Shown here in pieces: positions 12,413-30,100 of a stretch of DNA of 64,000 nucleotides. Origin of the DNA: Whitmania pigra (taxonomy: Eukaryota > Annelida > Clitellata > Hirudinida > Haemopidae); contig JAJTWR010000395.1 in NCBI GenBank assembly GCA_021613335.1, positions 62,001 through 126,000 of the forward strand, given 5' to 3'. The translations under genes and the position numbers were made by a program. The notes beneath the pieces are model-generated. The model saw nothing but the letters and a program-made list of their open reading frames with translations. It had not been told where the DNA came from and did not search any database. Positions within the stretch are counted from its first letter, which is position 1; every line of letters begins with the position of its first letter.

Positions 12413-13718
12413 CTATTCGGCGTCTCGAGAGTAAACGACATGTATAGACGTATCCCTCTGGGAAGGCAATTCTTCAAAAATGTCTGGCGTTTCTATTCTT
12501 TCTAAGTCTTTCTCCTGGTTAATTCTTTCAAGCCATTTAATAACTCGCTCCATCTTCGTCTTTTCTTCATCCTCTTCGTCATCATCTGCCGAACTTTGCT
12601 CATCTTGTGGTTGATTATGACTTATGAGCGACTTTAGATTTGATTTTATTTCTGCTGACCTTTCAAAGCGTTGATCCGATGATGAAGATGACGATGCTCC
12701 TGAAATAGTCAGACATTCCTTAGTGTCGATTTGGATTCCAGGTTTGAGTGACGTTTGAACAGCTGTTAAAGGAAACATTCTCGATCTGTTTTGGAAAGAT
12801 GAATTAACTTGCAAAAAATCTGAGTCTTTCGGCCTTTTGTTGTAGTAGTTACTGCTAATATTGTTTTTACCATGTTCGTTGAAGCTGATGTTTTTCTGAG
12901 CCGCGGATCTACTGAAGCTTAGAGGAAGTATTCTTGTATTTAGAACTGCTTTCTTGTTGCCGAGGATGATATCTTTTGGATCACTTTTGTTTACTAAAAA
13001 GTTGCCGCCAGAAGTAATAAATCTCCGTTCACGTCTGCCCGCCATTTGATTATTGTGTTGGTTATTATTGTTGTTAGTGTCGGTGGTCAAGTTCATCCTT
13101 TTGGCACCAAACTGATACAAGTTGGGAAAGTGAACTGACCGCTCTTCCAAAATCGGAGGTCGGCTCTTCCCAGCATCCGTGCGGTACCCTGGTTCCGTGG
13201 TGAGTTGGGGCCTGTGGACCGGATGCCCTGAGGCCTGGTGGCGTTGATGATTTTGCCGGAGAAGAAGACGACGACGATGGTCGATGTTGTCGCTCATCGT
13301 TGTCGTCGGCGTTATTGACTTCACAAGTAAGGATTGTTCTTGAAGGATTGAAAATTTGTGAGGACGATAAATGGGACTGCCCCTCTGTGCCTGAAAGTGA
13401 AACAAAGGCGTCTGTCATTTTGGTTTCAAATTGTCGTTATCATTATCATTATCATTATCATTGTGGACGATTTGTAGGAATAAGGTTTGCATTTGAAGAA
13501 ATTAATCAAGGCCTGAGATTAAATTATGACTAAAAACTGAGATTAATTAAATGATTTAAATAGTTAATTGCATTAAATGATAAAAAAATATTTTGAAAAC
13601 GCAATGAAAACTTCAAAATCACCTGAAATAGTGCCTTTGTTGCCATCTTGTTCATAGACACAATAGTTTGCCTCATGTAACCAGGCTCCTCCCCTGAACT
13701 TTGTCGCATCATTATCAT
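12413..13718 (-). CDS. Hypothetical two-exon protein, disordered with conserved-looking ends
   Basis: Exons 13623-13718 and 12413-13390, joined in phase 0 with GT-AG; 357 aa. I do not recognise the family. The N-terminus (residues ~10-50) looks ordered and has motifs GYMRQTIVSMNKMATK and GSPIYRPHKFSILQEQ. The middle is low-complexity and basic or polar (poly-Asn, Arg-rich, Ser-rich), likely disordered. The C-terminus has an acidic run (DDDEEDEE), then a short amphipathic block ERVIKWLERINQEKDLERI, and ends with SIHVVYSRDAE. No signal peptide or TM helix is visible, so it is probably intracellular. The first ATG (13716-13718) was chosen; two more Met codons follow within four codons. Further 5' exons cannot be excluded. 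Confidence 0.65.
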
Positions 13719-14314
13719 GACCTTATCGAGCAATCGTCATCATCATTTAATCACTATCATAATCACCTTATCGTCACCTGTCCTCATTACTGGACAAATT
13801 TGATTCGATTGAACTGAATTAAATTACATTAAAACCGAAATAAATATTAATTAAACTTTATTCTTATCGCAAAAAACAAAAAGCTTTTGACCAATAAATA
13901 ATTTTGACTGAAGAACGTTTTATTCCCGAACGAACTCATTAAAGGCCCACCCATGCAATCTGGCAGGTAAATTATTTAAGCGACGCCTTTATCTGCTTTA
14001 TTATTACCTGTATTGATCGGTGACGTATCACCTGGGAAGCGTGCTTCGGTTGCTTTCTTTATTGGGTTTCTAGTGAAGATATCGCTGATAAGGTGATTTC
14101 ACCAATTTATATAACACGCACCTTGATTAATCGAGAATCAACCTTCGTGCACCTGTTCCCAAGCTGAGATTTGAACACGGAAAAAAATGGATCGCTCCGC
14201 CTCTCAATCATTCAATCATTCATTCATTTATTCGTTCGTTCTTATGTATGTATGTATGTATGCATGTATGTATGTATGTATGTATGTATGTATGTATGTA
14301 TGTATGTATGTATG

Positions 14315-14346
<32 letters not shown>

Positions 14347-15029
14347 TGTATGTATGTATGTATGTATGTATGTATGTATGTATGTATGTGTATGTATGTA
14401 TGTATGTATGTATGTATGTATGTATGTATGTATGTATGTATGTATGTATGTGTATGTATGTATGTATGTATGTATGTATGTATGTATGTATGTATGTATG
14501 TATGTATGTATGTATTTATGTACGTGTATAAATGGATGGACGCACGGATGAAGGGATGGACGGATAAGTGGACAAATGAAAAGAAAATTGATCCGAAGAA
14601 TTTATTTTATTCTATTTTTTAAGACTTTCTCACAAGTTGCTTACTTTTAAATGGCGATTTACAGAAAAATTTTCATGTTTTAAAATTAATTTTAAAATTC
14701 GATTTTTACATTTGTTTTCATTTGACTTTAATTTATAATCATTAAATACATTTTTAGAATTCACTTTACTTTAAAAAAGATTAACTTAATATTCATAGTG
14801 GAAATGTAGACTCTTACTCTTACTGTCAAATGAGACCAGCAAATTAAATCGGTCACTAATTTAATATTAATTTATTGTATTATAATATAACTTGTAATCA
14901 ATATATTATGATAACGATACTCACAATAGCAACATTACATTGGTTAACATTACAAATACAAATATACATGAGATCAAGGCACCCTAATTAAGGCTTCGAA
15001 TTTTCCTTACGATCATCGATTGGTCGAAT
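13719..15029. other. Intergenic between hypothetical gene and HEY
   Basis: Mostly AT-rich. It contains the TATG microsatellite (14243-14524). A minus-strand AATAAA (14871-14876), about 155 bp past the HEY stop, is a plausible HEY poly(A) signal. No coding sequence recognised. Confidence 0.45.
14243..14524 (+). repeat. (TATG)n microsatellite
   Basis: About 70 copies of TATG with few interruptions (TGTATG, TATATG steps). All three plus-strand frames are open (Met-Tyr-Val-Cys reading), a compositional artefact. It lies between genes. Confidence 0.97.
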
Positions 15030-16843
15030 TTATAAACACGTGACCTCCCAACCCCAAGGCCTGTAGGGCTTGTTGCCATAGTGACCGGAGAGGGGAGAAG
15101 TCAAGGAAGATGACGAAGGGTTAAACTCTGAGGTTGTAAGGGCGTGCCCAAGCAGCCCTGGGTTGATCTCGAGGCGTGGACTCGGGTAAAAGGATGACAA
15201 CGGCGATGACGACGACGACGATGATGATGAAGATGGCGGATTGAATTGCTGGTCGTAAGGCGATTGGACAAAATGCTGGTGATGCTGGAAAGGCGATGGC
15301 GACAGAAATGGTGACGACGAAGACGAGAAGGTGCTTTGTGCGTGCCCCATGCCCTCGAGAAAGCCGTTGACGCCATTGGACGGGTAAAGGTGGTTCAGGG
15401 TTGAAAGGTACTGAGAGGTCGGGTAACAACCGTAGTAATGCGAGTAGACAGAAGGATGGTGGCGTCGGTGATGGTGATGAAGAGGAGGAGGAGGAGGATC
15501 CGATTGAACCACCGCTCTATACGGAGGAGGAAGACGACAAAGATGACCAGGAGGTGGTTCTGGTTGGCCATGGTGGATTCCTCCGACGCCGCCGCCATCG
15601 TTTGGGGGGCTGGTGACGTCGATGTGAACGTTGTCTTTTGGGCTGCCATTGGCGGCGAAATGCGAAGGAAATTTGGTTTCAAAGCCACGCATGGCGAGGT
15701 GAATGCGGGCAGTCAGAGAATCCCTGATTTCGTGGAGGTTCGTGGCTGGGGAAGCTGAGGTCAGTTGCTTCTGGAAGAAATCTGAGACGATGGTGAGGCA
15801 TTCCTTGAAGCCGAAGTTGTTGAGGTTGTTGTCGTCGCTGATGGTTGTTGTGGTTGGTTTGGTGGGATTATCTGCATAGTAGACTATGAATGATGGTGTG
15901 ATATTGGATAATGAATAATATGGTTAGTTAATAATACGGTTAATTGATAAAATGTTTTTATGTGACATATAAATCGTAATATAACTTATTTATCTCTGTA
16001 TTTTGAAGCAAAACATAAATAAGGCTTAAAATTATTTGTTTTTCTTGTAAAATTTCGTATCAAAATTTTTAATTTAAAATAATAATTTAAAAATAAATAT
16101 GTTAACCACGATAACAATCGCAATCGTAACTATTATCACCCTTTCCCTTCTTGAGTTTCTTCAGATAATCTACCGCCATCTGCAATATTTCAGCTTTCTC
16201 CAATTTGGAGGTATCCTGTAAAAATTGATTGACCAAATTTCAATCAATCAATCAATCAACCAACAATCAGTATGCGATTAAGTGGATAAATTGAACAAAT
16301 GTGTAAACACGTTGTATGATTGGAAGTAGGAGTTCACATGAAAGTCTTTCTGTAAATTAAAAATGGTCTGCATGGAATAAATACGACAATAAATAACAAT
16401 CAATGGTGATTGAAACCTGCTTGTTTTCGACGCTTGGAATCAACTTTTTCAACTCAAGGAGGCTTTGGTTGATTCTGTCTCTCCTTCGTTTCTCAATGAA
16501 CTGATGAAAATAATGATGATGATGACGACGACGATGGTGATGATGACAATGATGATAATGATGCTGCTGCTGCTGATGATAATAATGATGATGCCGAAAG
16601 CGACGTCGAGGATGTTGATGATGATCAAAATGAATCGCTTACCCCTCTACGCCGTTTTCTTTCATTCCTCTGTGAACTTTGTGTTGGCGCGTGGAACCTA
16701 TGAATTACAATACGGTCATAATCGTCACTGGCGAATTCATCACAATCATCATCATCATCACCAACTCACTTGTCCTCTTTATCGAAGGACGTATCTTCGT
16801 CAAGATCATCGTCATCATCATCAGCAGTATGATATCTCTTCAT
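15030..16843 (-). CDS. hey: HEY: bHLH-Orange transcriptional repressor (Notch effector)
   Basis: Five exons in transcript order: 16770-16843, 16643-16697, 16417-16500, 16140-16215, 15030-15871; 376 aa, all junctions in phase. It begins MKRYH, followed by an acidic stretch. The bHLH (residues ~38-95) reads RKRRRG/FIEKRRRDRINQSLLELK...KLEKAEILQMAVDYLKKL. The Gly in the basic region, where HES proteins have Pro, marks the HEY/Hesr subfamily. An Orange domain follows (GFKECLTIVSDFFQKQL). The long His/Pro/Ser-rich C-terminal region ends in the HEY signature KPYRPWG; the usual TEIGAF-like end is replaced by WEVTCL. Known role: nuclear dimeric repressor induced by Notch/Su(H), binding E-box CACGTG-type sites. 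Introns within the bHLH fall where vertebrate HEY genes have them, to my knowledge. The start ATG is preceded in frame by TAA. Confidence 0.95.
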
Positions 16844-18000
16844 TTAATTTAACCTTAATTATTTTATAAATGCTTCAGTTATGAATTTGCGACAAAACTT
16901 AAACAATCATAAAAATAATAATAATAATAATCTTTATTATAACAATATAACCACTATTATATATAATTATATTATATATATTATATAATTACAACAAACC
17001 CAGCCGTAATCCTACGAAATAGCATCGAAGCACACCGTATAGCGTCCTTTAAGTCCTTTTAACTGCTCTGTAGTAATACTACAACTATGTCTTTCAAGTT
17101 AGACTTAACTGATCTTTGTATTCCAAGCAGGAAACAACAGTACTCCTGCATTTATATTACAAGCCTCCATCATCTCCTCCCAGCCTCTGCATCTATGAAC
17201 GCACAAACTCACAATAGCACAAAACCTCCGCTTGTCCATTGAACATTCATAAGTAATTAACGGACTGTGAGATGGTGAACGATCACAAATGATTTAGGAA
17301 AATTAATGAATCTATTATGTGGGGAAGATTCCCAGATTTCGACAATCCTTAAATGTCCTTGACATCTAGTCACGGTCATGGCCAAACATGGCCTGTGCGA
17401 TGACGAACCCTATCCCATCCCTTGACTACCTCGAATTGTAAAGTGGAATTTCAATCGATTTCCAAAACCTCTATCGAAGTTTATTTTTCCATGAAGAGTC
17501 AATGAATTGGGCAGATGAAAATGGTCCGCTAAGGCTGGACAACAATTTTTCCACCCAGCCATTCATCCACAAATCCATCCACTCATCCACTCACCAATAC
17601 TCATCCATCCAGTCGCCATCCTACTTACATAGAATGGTCGCATGACACGTGTCATAAGTGACACAGTCTCATTAACATACGACATCCTAATTGGTGTCGC
17701 GTTCCCGGTCCATTCTATTCTTAGATTCGGAACTCATTAATATGCACGACGTCACAGAATCACGATGACAGGAAGAATAACAAAGACATACAAGGTAATA
17801 TTTAGAAATAAAATAATGAATATTATAATCACATTATCAATTATTATTTATTAATTATTAATTTATTGAATGAAGCGCAACAAGCTTTTATGGTGAACCA
17901 ATTTCCATCAAGGATGTTTAATTACTACTTTAAATACATGCATTGCTTGTTATACAAATAGTTCATGACGTCATTAGCCACGTGTCACATAGACCACGTC
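16844..18000. promoter_or_regulatory. HEY upstream region with E-box and CRE palindromes
   Basis: Upstream of the minus-strand HEY start. It contains a perfect 14-bp palindrome ATGACACGTGTCAT (17642-17655) with a CACGTG E-box core. A second cluster has ATGACGTCAT (17965-17974, full CRE) followed 4 bp later by CACGTG (17979-17984). HEY proteins are known to bind CACGTG-type E-boxes, so autoregulation is possible but inferred. I did not find a convincing Su(H) site. The rest is AT-rich without ORFs of note. Confidence 0.4.
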
Positions 18001-18057
18001 GCAATGATGATGATGGTGACAATAATAATTAAATTGTAATAATGTTAATATTAATAG

Positions 18058-18325
<268 letters not shown>

Positions 18326-19925
18326 AAAAGGTGAGCATCTCACTGTTGAGTCGTGGGAGTGTTTTATCCCTGGTGACCTTTTAACCCGAGCAGGCTTAGG
18401 CCAATTACAATTAAGATAAATGTAAATTTTAATTACAAACAGTAATAACAGCAACATTAATTACATTTAATAACATTATTTTCATTTAATAATACGCATT
18501 GAATGAGTCTTACTTAGCTTTTAATTAATTACAATACTGATTTCACTAACTGCAGTTATATCGATTTAGATCATCGTCGTCGTCGTCGTCGTCATCATCA
18601 TCATAATCATCATCATCAACAATATCATGACGTTGATGATTCCAGTCATCTTCATAGTCATCCTCCTCATCGTCAGCATGAGAGAGGAAGGTACCACTTC
18701 TCGTTACGTCATCGCCTCATTTTTTATTCCACGGAAAGCATCTTAATTGAAACCATCAACTTCCAGTAGAACGGTAAGAACCACACGAGCGACATCGACT
18801 GCATGACGCCAGTGAAGTCGATGTCGTGAAAGTTGTTCTTTGGTTTTGGTTTTTGAATCGTAACATAGTTAAATGATTTTTTTGATTAATTTTTATTTTA
18901 TTGTAGCATTATTTGCTTGTAATTAATTTTTAATTATTTAATTTTGTCGTAACCTTTTGAGAGGATGATAAGAATATTTATTTTTACAGTTTTTATAAGT
19001 AAATAACATTAACATGCTAAATATGATAATAATAATAGTAATAATAGTCATGATAATAATAATAAAAATTATTAAAAATAATAATAATAATGATAATATT
19101 CTATCAAAAATAACAGCCAAATTTTAGCAGGTTTTCTTACAATTTTATTGGTCGATTTGAAAGATAGCCCAGCCCCGTTCTGCTTAACTGGCAAAATGCC
19201 TATCCAATCAAAAGAGTTTTTGCGATATACTAGTATACTTTATTTGTTTGCCTATATCATTATTTGAGGCGTTCATTATTATGAATTACGCTGAATAAGT
19301 TTAATCTTATTATTAACATTAATGATTAATTAATTAAGTATTATTAATAATAGTGTTATTTATGTGATTAATTTCAATTAAGCTGAGATCATTCTGTATT
19401 CTTCTGACAGTGTCGGATTTAGGCATGGTAGTGATACACCACTGTGGTCCTGGGGTATACAGGACTGAAGTAGAGGGTTGTGGACCCCGACCAAATCCAC
19501 CAGCAAATTGCAAATTGTCAAGATCTCCATTTGGCTAAATCCTGCGATACCTGATGAGAATAAAAATTCAACTGGAAGTCAACAAGTGAAGCAATTAAAT
19601 TTAATTATTTTTTCCTCTATTTCAAATAGTAACTTAAAATTCTAATTCATAAAAAATATAATAACCTATACGTTCGTTTGTTACTAATTAATTAGTGTTA
19701 TTAAAAAATAATATTTTAAAGGAAGCGGTGACAAGGTACTAAATGGTGGCAATGATAATGATGACGACGATGATGGTGATGATAATGATGACGTTGACAA
19801 GGAGAGATGGTGAGCAGGTTAGAAAGGAGAATTTCACACGCCAATAAAGAAATCAAGGAATGTTGCCGACGCTCGTCGAAGTCGAGACACGCGTTTACTA
19901 CTCATTCTCACAATCCTGCTCCGCC
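18326..19925. other. Intergenic, AT-rich, with small less AT-rich islands
   Basis: Mostly AT-rich. Islands at ~18580-18720 and ~18750-18840 have short open stretches on both strands (see findings) but no supported gene. A short GAT-type repeat is at 19745-19800. No RNA gene recognised. Confidence 0.35.
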
Positions 19926-20436
19926 TCTCAATCATTCATTCATTCATTCATTCATCCATTCATTCATTCATTCATTCATTCATTCATTCATTCATTCATT
20001 CATTCATTCATTCATTCATTCATTCATTCATTCATTCATTCATTCATTCATTCATTCATTCATTCATTCATTCATTCATTCATTCATTCATTCATTCATC
20101 ATTCATTCATTCATTCATTCATTCATTCATTCATTCATTCATTCATTCATTCATTCATTCATTCATTCATTCATTCCATTCATTCATTCATTCATTCATT
20201 CATTCATTCATTCATTCATTCATTCATTCAATTCATTCATTCATTCATTCATTCATTCATTCATTCATTCATTCATTCATTCATTCATTCATTCATTCAT
20301 TCATTCATTCATTCATTCATTCATTCATTCATTCATCATTCATTCATTCATTCATTCATTCATTCATTCATTCATTCATTCATTCATTTGTTCATTCATT
20401 TGTTCGTTCGTTCGTTCATTCATTCGTTTATTCCAG
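19926..20436 (+). repeat. (TTCA)n microsatellite
   Basis: About 125 copies of TTCA in several blocks whose register is shifted by one base (20100, 20176, 20231, 20335). The 3' end grades into TTCG/TTTG units. Reads as His-Ser-Phe-Ile in all frames; not coding. Confidence 0.97.
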
Positions 20437-21125
20437 AGACGCCATTTCAGCATTTTCCAAGAGTGGCAAACCCTTGCACTTCCTGAGGAGTCAGCCGTTG
20501 CCCTCCAAAATTACGTCCCTGGTTCATTCGTTCATTCTTTCATTCGTGCATTCACAGAATTTGCTTCCTCTCTGTAACATACCGATACTAAGAAAACATC
20601 TGAACATTCTCAGACGGCTCACTTCATCGCAGGAATTCTTGTTTACAATTGTTTTTTTATTTTTTTTAGGGGGCGGAGACAAAACTTTAAAAAGTCATAC
20701 GTCTCCTGGACAAGAAGAATCATCCAATTAGATATTTCTCTTGGTTTGTTTACACTTTGTTTAATATTTTACATTTGTTTATTATTCGTTCATACTTATT
20801 TGTTTATTTTATTTTTTTTTTCAACCAGCCAATAGAAACCAACTATCAAAATATTCTCAGGAAATTAAACTCTCCCTTTATACTTCTCAATCTTGTAAAC
20901 CTTTCTAAACGACATTATGTTGGGTTTCTCTACCAAATGTTTTGGACTTAATTAACAGCCTGGTTGCATTTTTAAACGTCACAAATTTCAGCGAATTGTA
21001 AACAAACATTGCTTTGCACTCAAACATTGCATCAGGAATGAGGCAAGTATTTGTCCGGCAGTGGCAAATATTGGATGGATAGAATTGATAGCATTTAATA
21101 CTTCAATCGATGAATGACCTACAAA
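20437..21125. other. 5' flank of WSC gene B
   Basis: AT-rich, with a second short TTCA/TTCG patch (20521-20552). No coding exon supported. It should contain the gene B promoter; no clear TATA box identified. Confidence 0.35.
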
Positions 21126-26201
<5,076 letters not shown>

Positions 26202-26489
26202 AAAAAAAAGACTTTGAAAAGTCTACACAGAATAAATTGATCAAAAAAGCAAACATTTGAGCTGAAAATTAAAAATATTTTTAATGAAACTGTAAATGTT
26301 TTTTAAATATTGAACTAAATAGAATAAAACTTGTTAAGAATGACATAGTAGTTATATTTATCTGGTAAATGTGTTTTGAATATCATATGAATAAACTTGT
26401 CTGCTTTGGCAATTGTAGTTTTAATAAATTTTTGATTGGTTAACTTATTGCCGTCAGTGACTAATCACTGTCATGGGTTGATATGGAAT

Positions 26490-26660
26490 AAAATTGGTTT
26501 ACAAATGTAAACTGAATGTAAATTGATTTACAAATATAAGTTGAACAGAAGTTGATTTACAAATATAAATTGAACTTAAGTCGATTTACAAATATAAATT
26601 GAACATAATTTGATTAACAAATATAAATTGAATATAAATTGGTTTAAAATATAAATTCAA
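26490..26660 (+). repeat. ~30-bp minisatellite (GATTTACAAATATAAATTGA)
   Basis: About five to six diverged head-to-tail copies of a unit around TTGATTTACAAATATAAATT plus ~10 bp. Confidence 0.85.
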
Positions 26661-26969
26661 CATATATTCGAGCCAAAAAAACATCATGAAGTATCAGAAT
26701 ATGAATCTATATCAGCAAATGAGAATATAAAATATCATATTCATTCCACATATTTTGAGCTCACATAGATATTCTAAAGATAAAATTCAGCTGGCTATTA
26801 ACAGACACTCTGCTAATGTAATAATTTTTCGGAGCCATTACGCAGGTAATTAAGGAATATTTTCAAATGTTATTTGTTTAAAGTTTTTTTTAAATGCTTA
26901 TTTATCCACTGTGACGCTACAATTGAACACGTAAACAAACAAATCGTTGGAAACCTGTTGCTTGAATTT

Positions 26970-27155
26970 AAGTTCAGCCAGATAGTTACTAAGATGAATT
27001 TAAGTTCAGCCAGATAGTTACTAAGATGAATTTAAGTTCAGCCAGATAGTTACTAAGATGAATTTAAGTTCAGCCAGATAGTTACTAAGATGAATTTAAG
27101 TTCAGCCAGATAGTTAGCAAGATGAATTTAAGTTCAGTCATATACAGAGTAAGAT
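26970..27155 (+). repeat. 32-bp minisatellite (TTTAAGTTCAGCCAGATAG)
   Basis: Five copies of a 32-bp unit containing TTTAAGTTCAGCCAGATAGT and TACTAAGATGAA; the first four are almost identical, the last diverged. It ends about 30 bp before the start codon of gene C, so it may lie in its promoter or 5' UTR. Confidence 0.95.
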
Positions 27156-27181
27156 GAATAATAATAATAATAATTCAGGAA

Positions 27182-30100
27182 ATGATTAACCCGAAACGCT
27201 TTTATAAAACAGCAAGGACATTCTTCATCCTGCAAATTGCAGCGGGTAAGTAAGACTTGCTTGGAATTTTGCCATCTAAGAACTTTGGGATGTGTTCCAA
27301 TAATTCGAGTCGTTATCATTATCACTATCATCGTTAACATCATCGCCATCAATATCATTACCATCATCATCATAATCATCATCGTTTCAGTTGTTCTACT
27401 TCCTAACATTTCCAGCATCACATCACATCACGCTATTAAATGATTTCAATTTCTTAAAGAAGTGTTTGCAGTGAACGTGGCCTTCCATAGAAATGCGACC
27501 TTCTGCGGCAAGACGCAGGTCTCTGAGAAGCTGTTTGACGGTGACCTGAGGAACGGTGAAAGCATCACGGAAAGCTGTGCTGACGAGGGCTCCATTGAAA
27601 TTGATTTGGGTTCATCGTACTTCATAAGATACGTTGTTATCTATGGCGGAAAAGGTTATTATTGTTATTAATACTGCTATTATTATTTTTTCATCATCAT
27701 CATCGTCGTCGTCGTCATCATCATTGTTGTTGCTGTTACGTAATATTATTATACAGTGGAACCCACCTATCTCGACTTTGGTTAACTCTCCAACCCTATT
27801 AAGTCGACGTTTTTGAAGTGGAATCTCCAAACTCCTTATTTGTCTTATCATATTCTCATCGGTTATGTCGATACTTTTATGTCGCCGAACCCAATTGACC
27901 CTTACTGATTCTGTCTGAGAGCTACACGTTGTAGCTATTCTGTTTGTTTGTTTTTCTGTTTTATTTTTTCGTTCTAAAAATGTCTGGAGGTGTTAAGAGA
28001 AAACTGGACAATCAGTCAATAGAGAGAATGAATGAAATCATATAACTGAAGTTAGATAAAGAAACAGAACCGACACAACTTCGTCGTCAGAATGGCATTC
28101 CAGCAAACGCCACTTCGGAATGGAAAAGGAAGGCCTACGTGTTAAAGCAAATGTACTATAAATCTGCCGATGAACCAGAATGAAAATAAGACAAAGATGT
28201 CGACGATGTAGTGTTTCGATGGTTCGCAAATTGGCGAAATTGGCAAATTTCCGTCAATGGGAGATTTTGAGCGATCTTTGTGATTGCAACGTAGGAAAAC
28301 TCCAGAATAGCACTCTCACTTATTAACGTACATTACGTACGTAAATAAATTGCAAGCACATGTTATTATATAGTCGCCATGTTGATTTTCGATTATCTCG
28401 ATCTTCGGTAATCTCTTTTTAGCAAACCCCTAGGTCGGCTACATAACCTGATTCGACTAATATTAATAATAATATAATAACAATAATAATAACACTAATC
28501 ATATTACAAACTCTGAGTTTGTGAAAGGTTTTAAAAATATTTCTTCCTTCTAGAAAATTACGAAACTTACGAAGATCAACTCGACAACTTTGTCGTGAAT
28601 GGAATTTACGATTCAGAAAGACGATTTTGTGCCCAATACTCAAAAGTCTCACTTCTTGAGGACATAGAAGTCGGCGTGAGAGTCAATTGTCAGACGAGCT
28701 GCTTTTATCCGAACATTGGCATCCAGTCACGCTCAATTGAAGGACTCAATGTTGCAGAAATCGAAGTGCACACCTTCGGTAGATTACTTGCTTCAGTTGT
28801 TTTCTAAATTTAAATCTAAGTTTTTAAAAAATAATTTGTTTTTAAAATTAAATTTTAAAATAATCTTTTGTTTTTAAATTTAATAATCAGGATCACTCGA
28901 AAAACCATACTCTCGGATATTCCGTGGCTGTTTTGATGATGTGAACGTCACGAAAACTACAGACTTTGAGTCTTGTTTGGCTTTTTGCATTGACAACAAA
29001 TTCATGCTTGCTGCAATCAAAGTGAATATTTTGTTTATTTTTATTAAATTTAAAGATGCATCTTAATTTAAGTTTTAACTGAATTTATTCAGTATTTTGA
29101 AACAAATCAATCGAAACAAGTTGTTAAAATTTAAAAAAATTAAAAATAATTTAAATTTAAAGTTAAAAAATAATAAAATTAAATAAAATTAATTTAAATA
29201 AATTGAACGATTGAAGCCAGATTTGACGATATCAAGATTTTTATTTTATTTATTTTTTTGGTTTATGAGTTTATTCAATCAAACAAACACACAAGCCGTT
29301 ATAAATACATAGAAAAAACAAAAAGCGAAAGCAAATAAATTCAAATAAACCCAAAGGGCCAGCCTTAAGAAAGATTATTTATATTATTTATTAATTTTTT
29401 GCATTTATTTCTTAAGCTTGATTAATTGGAGATTAATACTTAAAAGGATTCCGTCTGTGGATGTATTGAGAACTTCAACTCAATTAGGGAGATATCGTGG
29501 ACAAAATGCAATAAAATATGTGACAACGTTGATGATTTAATAACATGTGGAGGAGCGAAAGGTGTATCTGTTTACATAGGTGCGTTGCCTATTTTTTTTG
29601 CATGAGGTCGTTTCGGGTTGGAAAAGTTTGTAATACGTTCTACTACAGTATTTGTTCCACTGCCAACTTATCAGGGATGCTTGAGAACTTCTGTCGATTA
29701 TGTCAGAACATCAGCGATTAGTGGCGACATGACACTGATCAAATGCCTGCAGCAGTGCGAGAATTACAACTATGCCCTTATACAGGTCAGGTAAAGTATA
29801 AATTGTACAACTTTATACTTAAGCCTTCATACTGATAAAGTTTGTTAGAGGTAATAGTTAATAATTGAGTTAGTATAATAATAACAATAATAATAATAAT
29901 AGCTGTTTAAAAAGTATTTAAGTATATTATAGAGTGTGCGAGTGCATTATAAAGACAATATTTCTAAATGAATTTAAAGAATGGGGATTATTGCATGTGC
30001 GAGAATTCGATAACAGACGACATGGTTTCCATTAAATTCTGTGACGTCAAATGCACAGGAGATCTAAATGCCCTTTGCGGAGGAGAAACATACGCCTCTG

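Larger units (their letters stand above)
26202..27181. other. Intergenic between WSC genes B and C, two minisatellites
   Basis: Candidate gene B poly(A) signals AATAAA at 26231-26236 and 26323-26328. The rest is AT-rich and holds two minisatellites (26490-26660 and 26970-27155). No coding sequence recognised. Confidence 0.5.

Noticed and set aside
14171..14622. Cys/Val/Met/Tyr repeat ORFs in three frames
   Set aside because: Direct reading of (TATG)n; compositional artefact.
15101..15758. ORFs in other frames and on the plus strand (91-106 codons)
   Set aside because: Shadows of the long HEY last exon.
19807..20577. 256-codon His-Ser-Phe-Ile ORF, and the similar ones at 31598-31936 and 41662-42356
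   Set aside because: Readings of TTCA/TTCG tetramer repeats, open in all three frames.
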